A DNA stretch of 64,000 nucleotides, from contig CALUSL010000001.1 in the NCBI GenBank assembly GCA_944323425.1, forward strand, positions 62,001 to 126,000. Reading direction: 5' to 3'. The translations under genes and the position numbers were made by a program. This document shows positions 16,613 to 24,400 of this stretch, one piece after another (position 1 is the first letter of the stretch; each line of letters opens with the position of its first letter). Source of the stretch: Candidatus Gastranaerophilales bacterium (GTDB lineage: Bacteria > Cyanobacteriota > Vampirovibrionia > Gastranaerophilales > Gastranaerophilaceae). The notes beneath the pieces are model-generated. The model ran no database searches. It had not been told where the DNA came from and was given only the letters and a program-made list of their open reading frames with translations.

Positions 16613-17368
16613 CTAAGTTCTTTTTCCGGCAATATAAAACAAAACAGAAGCTGCAATGCTTAAGTTAAGAGATTCTACTTTGTTTGATATTTCTATTGTA
16701 GTTTTTATATCAGAAATATTAATGGCTTTTTGAGTTAAACCATCAGCTTCAGAGCCAAGCATCAGGACAAATGGCTTTGAAAAATCGAGCTTATCAGGCG
16801 AAACGACATCGGGGTGATTGACTACAGTTGCAATATAAGTCATTCTATCGGTCATTTCTTTCAGTTCTTCTATTGATTCAATATTTAGAATAGGAATTTT
16901 AAACAGATTGCCGGCTGCAGAACGTACTACTTTGGGGTTGTACATATCTATACAATCTCCGCATAGAATCAGTTCTTCAATTCCGAATGCAGCAGCTGAA
17001 CGAATTATCGTACCCAGGTTGCCTGCATCTTTTATGTTTTCTAATAGTGCGATTTTTGATAAGTTTTTATCAAATGTGTATTTTTTTTGTACCCCTATAG
17101 CAACTGCCTCTGCAGGACTATCTGTAGTTGATAATTTTTTTAGTACGGCATCATTAACAGTCTTTATTTTTTCTTTGCAAAAATCGTATTTTGTTTTTAG
17201 TTCTTCTTTTGTATATACGACAAGCATTTCTACGTTTGCATGAAATGCTTCTTCTATAGGCTTATACCCTTCAAGCAAAAATAAACCGCTCTGGTTTCTG
17301 TATTTTTTTTGATGCAGTTTTGCACTTTCTATTATCTGCCGGTTAGTAGTGCTTGTAATATCCGTCAT
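16613..17368 (-). CDS. TrmH/SpoU-family RNA 2'-O-methyltransferase
   Basis: 251 residues from the ATG at 17368, which overlaps the previous stop as ATGA and is preceded by AGGAG. An N-terminal substrate-binding domain (QSGLFLLEGYKPIEEA) is followed by the SPOUT knot: motif 1 DAGNLGTIIRSAAAFG, motif 2 FVLMLGSEADGL, motif 3 IEISNKVESLNLSIAASVLFY. It transfers methyl from SAM to ribose in rRNA or tRNA. The exact target cannot be told. It is translationally coupled to the M24 peptidase gene. Confidence 0.92.
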   Translation of the reverse strand: MTDITSTTNRQIIESAKLHQKKYRNQSGLFLLEGYKPIEEAFHANVEMLVVYTKEELKTKYDFCKEKIKTVNDAVLKKLSTTDSPAEAVAIGVQKKYTFDKNLSKIALLENIKDAGNLGTIIRSAAAFGIEELILCGDCIDMYNPKVVRSAAGNLFKIPILNIESIEELKEMTDRMTYIATVVNHPDVVSPDKLDFSKPFVLMLGSEADGLTQKAINISDIKTTIEISNKVESLNLSIAASVLFYIAGKRT

Positions 17369-19002
17369 ACTTGCTCCTGCCAGTTTTTTAACCATATTTT
17401 TTCTATATCTGACAAAAGCTCATAATCTATCAGATTTTCTTGAAATTTTACTTTCGAAAAAGATTTAAATTTGTGTTTACCGTTTATTTCATCAACATAA
17501 ACCGTATTTTCAAGCCTTACGCCGCCAAAGCCTGTTTTATATAAACCGGGTTCAATTGTTACAACCATATTTTTTCTCAGTATATTTCGACCTGCCGGAC
17601 CGCTGGAGAGAACAGGAGGGTGTTCATGTACATTAATACCGACCCCGTGTCCGAGTCCGTGGTTGAAATTGAATTCTTCCATCAAACCTGACTCCTGGGC
17701 TATTTCCCGTGCAAGCGAGTCCAGTTCCTGTCCGTTCGTGTTTTCTTTGAGTTCATAGTTGTATACATTTAAAAACATTTTTAATACAGTTGTATAAACT
17801 TTTTTCTGCAAACTGTCAGGTTCTCCCCGTAAAAATGTTCTTGTAATGTCTGTTGAATATCCGCCCTCAAAATGTCCGCCACAATCAAGCAGCACAAAAT
17901 CACCATCTTTTACCATAATATTTTTTGAGGGGTGTGAATAATGAATAACCGAGGAATTTGCGCCTGCTGCCAGGATTGTTTTGAAGCTAAGTTGTTTTGC
18001 TCCCTGTTTTAAATATTCCTTATAGACTTCTGAAGAAAGTTCATATTCGCTTACAGGCGTTTTTGAACGAACAATTTCTCCGATTTTTTCAACGACTCTG
18101 TCCGTTCTGTTAAAGCAAGACTGCATATGCTGTATTTCAGCATGCGTTTTTATTGATTTCATTATTGCTATAAAATCAAAATCTGCCTCTTTTGCTCTGT
18201 TTTCTATTAGAGAGAAATCTGCTTTTGATATATTTTCCGGGTTATACAGAATATTACTTCTTGTTTTTATAAACTCTTTAAAATCATTAATGGGCAATAC
18301 AGAAAAATGTTCTCCTATTTTTTCTGTTTTTTCGTTTGTAAATATATATGCATGTCCCTGCGCAAATACAGCTTTTGCTTTAAAAACAGAGGAATATGGC
18401 GTTTTGTACTGTCTAAGATTTGTAATATACGCTATGTTCTCAAGATTTGTTTCCAGGTAGCACGAAGTTTCTTTTATGTGATTAAAAAAGATTTTCAGCT
18501 TTTTATCTGCAGAAATACCGGTAATTTGTTCATCTACTTTTGTACAAATCTCATCACTTCCGGATGTTTTGAAGTCAGCAAACATTTCAACAGGGTCTTT
18601 GTCCAGATTAAATATTTTACAGCCCTTGGCTTCTAATTTTGTTTTTAAAAGATTATAAAAACCCAGAGAAATTTTTGAAGAAACTATTCCGACCGTAGTG
18701 CCGTCTTTTATTCTTTCCATCAACAAGTCAGAAACACGCTCTCCCAGTTGTACTTTGACTACTGTAGTCGTCTCAGGATTAACTTCTTTTTCAGCCTGTT
18801 CATGATATCTGCCATCTGCAAACTGCCACAAATTATCCATCGACAAGAGCGCATCTCCTGTTGAACCGGTAAAGCCGGTAACAAAATATCTGGATGAATT
18901 TGTCAATTCATTGTATTCAACAAGAAATTCATCTGTTGTGTTTATCCATAAGTAGTCAATGTTTCTGCTTTTTAAAAAGTCTCTGAGTTTCTGTATAATC
19001 AT
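17365..19002 (-). CDS. pepP: M24B-family Xaa-Pro aminopeptidase
   Basis: 545 residues, the long aminopeptidase-P form with two N-terminal creatinase-like domains and a C-terminal pita-bread catalytic domain. Metal ligands are visible: LLDCGGHFEGGYSTDITRTF (two Asp), GLGHGVGINVHEHP (His), VVTIEPGLY (Glu) and GGVRLENTV (Glu). It removes N-terminal residues preceding proline. It overlaps both neighbours by a few bases, so the operon is tightly coupled. Cytoplasmic. Confidence 0.92.
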   Translation of the reverse strand: MIIQKLRDFLKSRNIDYLWINTTDEFLVEYNELTNSSRYFVTGFTGSTGDALLSMDNLWQFADGRYHEQAEKEVNPETTTVVKVQLGERVSDLLMERIKDGTTVGIVSSKISLGFYNLLKTKLEAKGCKIFNLDKDPVEMFADFKTSGSDEICTKVDEQITGISADKKLKIFFNHIKETSCYLETNLENIAYITNLRQYKTPYSSVFKAKAVFAQGHAYIFTNEKTEKIGEHFSVLPINDFKEFIKTRSNILYNPENISKADFSLIENRAKEADFDFIAIMKSIKTHAEIQHMQSCFNRTDRVVEKIGEIVRSKTPVSEYELSSEVYKEYLKQGAKQLSFKTILAAGANSSVIHYSHPSKNIMVKDGDFVLLDCGGHFEGGYSTDITRTFLRGEPDSLQKKVYTTVLKMFLNVYNYELKENTNGQELDSLAREIAQESGLMEEFNFNHGLGHGVGINVHEHPPVLSSGPAGRNILRKNMVVTIEPGLYKTGFGGVRLENTVYVDEINGKHKFKSFSKVKFQENLIDYELLSDIEKIWLKNWQEQV

Positions 19003-19283
19003 TAGTCTTTTTTATCTGTTAACTGAATTAAATGCCATCCGAATTGAGTTTTTATGGGGGCAGATATCTCTCCTACATTCATAGAAAAAGCTGCATCTTC
19101 AAATTCTTTGACCATCATGCCTTTTCCAAAATAGCCGAGATCTCCGCCTTCTTGACCTGACGGGCAAAGTGATACTTCCTTTGCTGCTTCGGCAAAAGAT
19201 TTTCCCTGCTCAATTTCTTGTTTTAATTTTTTTGCTTCTTCTTCTGTTTCAACAAGAAGATGACTTGCTCTTACTGTAGTCAT
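19002..19283 (-). CDS. Parvulin-type peptidyl-prolyl isomerase (PpiC-like)
   Basis: 93 residues from the ATG at 19283, preferred over an ATG four codons upstream because GGAG is correctly spaced before it. It is a single rotamase domain: ASHLLVE, CPSGQEGGDLGYFGKG, FEDAAFSMNVGE and TQFGWHLIQL. There is no signal peptide, so it acts in the cytoplasm on proline bonds of newly made proteins. Its stop overlaps the start of the M24 peptidase gene. Confidence 0.93.
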   Translation of the reverse strand: MTTVRASHLLVETEEEAKKLKQEIEQGKSFAEAAKEVSLCPSGQEGGDLGYFGKGMMVKEFEDAAFSMNVGEISAPIKTQFGWHLIQLTDKKD

Positions 19284-19324
19284 AATAATCTCCATTCATT
19301 TTTACCAAAAAGCATTATAACATA

Positions 19325-19570
19325 TTATAAAACTTCTTCATACAATTCCTGAGCCATCTGAACCGGAATATTTCCTTCCGGGATTTTGAGAACTCTTACT
19401 AAAATATCTTTTTTTACGTGCTCAATTTTTATAATGTCTCCAACCTTTAACTGTTTTGATGGTTTTGCCGGTACATCATTCACAAGCACCCGCCCCTGGT
19501 CAGAAACTTCATTCGCGACAGTTCTTCTTTTAATTAATCTTGAAACCTTCAAAAATTTGTCCAATCGCAT
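19325..19570 (-). CDS. S4-domain RNA-binding protein, RqcP/Hsp15 type
   Basis: 81 residues, almost all S4 domain: MRLDKFLKVSRLIKRRT, then V-A-N-E-V-x-D-x-G-R-V-x-V-N-D, then KQLKVGDII. Length and sequence match RqcP (YabO) and Hsp15, which bind the 50S subunit with a nascent-chain tRNA during rescue of stalled ribosomes. It is the first gene of the operon, 41 bp before ppiC. A protein-quality theme (RqcP, PPIase, aminopeptidase P, rRNA methylase) links the operon. Confidence 0.9.
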   Translation of the reverse strand: MRLDKFLKVSRLIKRRTVANEVSDQGRVLVNDVPAKPSKQLKVGDIIKIEHVKKDILVRVLKIPEGNIPVQMAQELYEEVL

Positions 19571-19671
19571 ATATTCTTCTTTCTTTCATTAATATAATTT
19601 ACAAAATATAAAAGTAGTAACAATTTTATTTTTTTAGTGCTTTAATTTAAACATAGAAACTAGAGAATGTC

Positions 19672-20403
19672 ATGACCAAATTGAAAGTGTTAGGGAATTA
19701 CCCACCGATTCATGCGTACCATCAACCTCAAGCGCAAAGAACATTCGGCGAAAACAAAGAAAACAAAATATTTAACCACAAAAACAAAGTCAGAGCCGCT
19801 ACGCTGGCAGGAAGTATAGCAGCAAGCGGGGTATATCTGTTTTCTTTTGCCAAATATAAAAACCCTAAAAATTTTAAATTCGCACAACTGTTCAAACAGA
19901 ATTTTAAAAATCCTTTGAAGGTTATGGGGCTTGCTACGTCAACGACACTGGGAGGTTTGTTAGGTGGTGTTTTTTCTGACCACAAATCCAAACGAAAAGC
20001 AAAGGTGAAAGAAGCGATACATCAGTTTATTGGTAACATTTTAGTTCCTATATCCATAGTTGGAACTGCTGTCGGTGCTATTGAAAAGAAACAGTATCCA
20101 AGAGCCAAAGAAATCCTTCTGAGTGGTATTGCTTCAATTGTGGGTGTTGTAACAGGAGTGGTCAGCGGAAATTATATAGCCGGAAAAATAAATGAAAAAA
20201 TATTTAAAGAAAATGACAAACGTCATCTCGGTCCGAAAGATTTTGGTATACATATTGATGACATAATGACACTTGTTGCTCTTACCGCAAACGGTGATAA
20301 GATACAGTCCTTTATCGGTAAAGCCTTACCTGCAATATTTTTATTATGCGGTTATGAAGCAGGCACCAGCAGGCTTCATGATAATCCGAATGAAAAACAT
20401 TAA
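19672..20403 (+). CDS. Gly-rich multi-pass membrane protein
   Basis: 243 residues. The leader carries R-T-F-G-E at 23-27. At least four hydrophobic segments follow (about 38-56, 84-102, 116-134 and 143-166), rich in Gly, Ala, Ile and Val, and a last hydrophobic stretch PAIFLLCGY. Positively charged loops (KNPKNFKF, DHKSKRKAK) separate them. No named family; the small-residue helices recall membrane-packing or pore proteins. Divergent from the S4 gene by about 100 bp. Confidence 0.7.
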   Translation: MTKLKVLGNYPPIHAYHQPQAQRTFGENKENKIFNHKNKVRAATLAGSIAASGVYLFSFAKYKNPKNFKFAQLFKQNFKNPLKVMGLATSTTLGGLLGGVFSDHKSKRKAKVKEAIHQFIGNILVPISIVGTAVGAIEKKQYPRAKEILLSGIASIVGVVTGVVSGNYIAGKINEKIFKENDKRHLGPKDFGIHIDDIMTLVALTANGDKIQSFIGKALPAIFLLCGYEAGTSRLHDNPNEKH

Positions 20404-20466
20404 TGTGTTTCAATTTATTTCAGAATAATATATAATTTTATAAAACATACTGATTCGGGGGATTTT

Positions 20467-21297
20467 ATGAAACATATAAAATATCTTTTAGTTCTTTTTT
20501 TAATGTGTATTTCTCTTTCAGCAAATGCCAAAACTTTGAATTTTGCGCTTGTTTCAGATGTTCACTATGAAATTAATTCTGGAACAAAACTGACTACATC
20601 TCAGAAAGCACTAGAGGGATTTGTTGCAAGAATAAACGAAGGTGATTATGATTTTGTTGTGTTCCTTGGGGATAATATTGACAGGTCCAGAAAGGAGGTT
20701 CTTGAAAGTTTTTTGAATACAGTCAAGAACTTAAAAGTTCCTTACTACATTGTTCTAGGGGATACAGATGCGCACAAAATTTCTGGACTAACAAAACAAG
20801 AATTTATGGAAATTGTTAAGAAGAAAAATTCAAACCAAACATCAATAAGCCCTTCATATACATTTTCTCCTGCATCTGGAATAGAATGTATAGTTCTTGA
20901 TGGCACATCTTCTTTTATGCCGTCGAATCATGGTATATTTACGGACAAAACGCTTGAATGGTACGATAAAACGCTTAAGAAAAATAAAGACAAACCCGTT
21001 TTTGTGTTCCAGCATGTCCCATATGAAGAGCCGTATGAAGATGAAAGCCACAATATACTGGATAAATATCAATATAAATATATACTGGATAAACATGACA
21101 ATATATTCTTAATTGCCTCCGGGCATTATCATAAGGGTGCATTTATGACTGACAAAAAAGGTATAAATCATATTAGTGCCCCTGCTTTAAGTGTGTCTCC
21201 ATTCCAATTTCTTGATGTAAAAATAAAGTACACAAAATATCCATTCGCAAAACCTAAAAATCTCAATATTGATGGACAAATCAGAGAGGCTCTCTAA
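20467..21297 (+). CDS. Exported calcineurin-like metallophosphoesterase
   Basis: 276 residues with a signal peptide ending near ANA (residues 19-21). Metal motifs in order are SDVHY (D-x-H), FLGDNIDRS (G-D-x-x-D), FQHVP and SGHYHKG (G-H-x-H). The usual G-N-H-[DE] block reads VLGDTDAH, so the Asn metal ligand is replaced by Asp. The family hydrolyses phosphomono- or diesters. The protein is predicted to be periplasmic or secreted. Confidence 0.85.
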   Translation: MKHIKYLLVLFLMCISLSANAKTLNFALVSDVHYEINSGTKLTTSQKALEGFVARINEGDYDFVVFLGDNIDRSRKEVLESFLNTVKNLKVPYYIVLGDTDAHKISGLTKQEFMEIVKKKNSNQTSISPSYTFSPASGIECIVLDGTSSFMPSNHGIFTDKTLEWYDKTLKKNKDKPVFVFQHVPYEEPYEDESHNILDKYQYKYILDKHDNIFLIASGHYHKGAFMTDKKGINHISAPALSVSPFQFLDVKIKYTKYPFAKPKNLNIDGQIREAL

Positions 21298-21375
21298 TTT
21301 ACTTTTTATGAATCCATTGAAAGTGGTTGACGTGGGTTTTGTATATCCGCAAAATATTTTTATATAGACTAAGAA

Positions 21376-21407
21376 GAAACCCGCGAAATGTTACTTTCGC
21401 GGGTTTC
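21376..21407. terminator. Bidirectional terminator
   Basis: A 13-bp perfect stem GAAACCCGCGAAA/TTTCGCGGGTTTC with a 6-base loop lies between the convergent metallophosphoesterase and autotransporter genes. Confidence 0.85.
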
Positions 21408-21433
21408 TCTTTTGGTTGTTTGTATTGGATTTA

Positions 21434-24400
21434 TTATATCTTCCAGTTGAGTCCGAATTGGAAACCGATACCTGTTCTTCCTACGTTTCTGATTGTAATT
21501 TGCAGGTAAGAAGTCAATCTATCCTTGAAGGTTTTTGTAGCACCGATACCATATTCAAGATATCCGTGTCTCATTCTTACACCATCAAGTGTAACGTTTC
21601 CAGCTCTTCCATCAACACCGCCCATTATATTATACATATATTGAACAGTTGCATAGAGACTCCAGGTTTTCTTTTGCCAAATTAAGTTCATACCAGGAGC
21701 GATGTTTATACCGTTCATAAATCCGGCATTCATACCCATTGCACCGAAGTTAGAGTGCCAGTTCTGGTTTCCAAACATATTGTAAGATACGAGAGCTGTT
21801 GGCTGGAATATGAAGTCTTTAGCAAGGTGGAAGTTGTACGCTGTTTTGGATGCTACACCTGCAAACCAGTTTCCTGTCGTATCAGATGCGCTGCCAAAAG
21901 AAGCGTTATTAACATTCATATCGTTAGCGTAGCCGCCGCCATAAACTAACAATGATGTAAGGAAATCACCTTTGTAAGCGGTACCCATAGCACCAATTTG
22001 ACCGCCGTTCTGGTACATGCTGACACCGTTAAATGTCTGGTGAGCACCATTGTATCCAACATAAGCAGTCGGTATGATTTTCCATCCATTTCCGAGATCA
22101 ATGAGCGGGAAGTCAGCACCGATTAATGAACCGTAAGCATTGTTGCCAACGCTGAGTCCCTGATTCATAGAGAGACGTTCAAAGTTAGCATAAGCTTTGT
22201 ACCAGAGAGTACCGTCTTTTCCACTATATTGATAAGGAGCGAAGAGCGGTTCAGTTGCTGCGTATTTGTTAGCTGTACGTTCTTGAGCCATCATCTGTCT
22301 TGTTATGACTTCCATATGGTCAAAGAGCATATTGTTAACAACAAGCTGGTTCATATAGCTTGCTACTGTAGCAACCTGTCCTCTGTACATCTGCGGGTTA
22401 ATTGATTGCAGGCTTCCGGAGATTACCGAACCGCCGCCTGCACCTGTACTCATAAGATATTTACCTATATGAGTGTTGGCAATAAAGCTTGTTTCACCAA
22501 AGCTTGCAACATTTCCGTCACCGGAGTTGATGAAGTTTGAGGCGTCAACTGAGAAGTTTCTGTCTATAGGAGAAGAAACAAAGTTGATACCGCCGACAAT
22601 CAACTGATTGCCATTGTCAGTATAAGTGTTTGTTTTTATTGAGTCCATTGCATAGCCTTTTGACGGGTCAACATCAAATGCTATGTTCAAATCGCCGTTC
22701 AATACGGTATTGTTAGCAGTAATAGTGTTAACGGTGCCGTTAGTCATATTCAATGTAGAATTTGTACCGTTAGCGCCAGCGCCGAAGATGAGGTCGTTAG
22801 CAACCGTCATATTCGTCATATTGTTCAAAGTTGAACCGTTAACAATCAAAGAATTGAAAGATGAATTCTTTCCGTTGAGATTAACTGTTGAATCGGTGAA
22901 TGCAGAGTCAGCAGCTGAAACATCACCTGCAATAGTAAGGTTTGTACCGTTCTGAGCTGTGAGATTTTCTGCATCAAGATTTCCGCCGATTGTTGCATTT
23001 ACTGCATCAAGAACGGTGTTATCGGAATACAAATTAGATGCTACATTCAATGTTGAATTTGTAACATTCAAATCATTTGTAGACATTTCTTTGCCGACGT
23101 TAACTGTAGAATCAGTGATAGTAGTGTCAGCACCGCCAAGATTCTCTGCAATATTTACATTAGAACCATCAATATTTACCTCTGCCATTGCTTCCAGAGT
23201 TTTGTCTACAGAGAAGTTTGAATTTTCAATATTTACTTTGCCGTTACCTTCTGCACCTTCTACACCAATGTTAGATACTGAATGGAAGTCAGCATTTTGA
23301 ACATTCAAGTTATTAAATGTTTTATCTTCTGCTGTGGCAAGTTCTAATGCACCGCCTAAGACATTCACATTACCTGTAAATTTGTCAAGAGCAGATGCTA
23401 TAACAGTTGAACCGTTGCCTGTTTTGTTTATTGTAGAATTTGCCGTTCCCGATATAATCGGATTGTATGTAACATCGGTTGTGTTATTTGCTAGATTTAA
23501 TGATGCACCGTCTTTCATGTCGACTGTAGAATCATCTTTTATGTAAGCGCCATCACGGTAAGTTAATTTTGTGTTTTCGTTTAATACGATGCTGTTTGTT
23601 TCAGAGCCTGAACCGTTTCCGAATGTCAGATCTCTTACTCCTTTATCCTGCTGTAATGCAAGTGAATCGCCTTCGACCCTTACACCGTTAAACAAGCCTA
23701 AGCCGGCACCGTTAGTGATACTTATTGTTTTTTCTGGGTCATCAGAATTTACATAAGTCAATGTGCCGTCATTTCCGTTTGCAATACTGTCAGCATCTAT
23801 TCTCGAAACACCGTCTTCTCCTACTTCGCCTTTGATAGCGTTGTAGAGATTTACTGTTCCGTAAGATTCGCTGTCTGCTGTAGTGTCTGTTGTTACAGTA
23901 ACGTTCTTATCAAGAATTGCACCATCTTGAAGAGTCAAAGAGCCTCCGGTCACCTGTGTTGCATTATTATCAGCAGCTGTTAAAGTAGCTTCTTTTTGAA
24001 CTGTCAGTGAACCACCGTCAATTTTGTTTTTACCGCCAAAGAATTTTGCACCGGCTGCAAGAATAACATTACCCATATTCTGTAGGAAGTTACCTTTGAA
24101 TCCGCTGTTGTCAGAGTTGATAGTGACTGTTCCGACACCCTGCTCAATAAATTTCTCCTCTTCCGGAGTAGTGGCTTCATCTACATAGTTTGGATTTTTA
24201 ACTTTTATCTGATCAACAAGAACATTACCCTTACCATTTTCAGAAGTAACATCTGAATTCAATACAAAGTTATTTCCGTTAGTCGGTGCAAGTTTTAAAG
24301 TTGCATCTTTTCTAACGTTTAAAGTATGCTCTGCGTTAGTAACTGCATCCGATGAATATGTAATAGTCGGATTTTCTCCTTCACCCGTTGTCCCGTCGCC

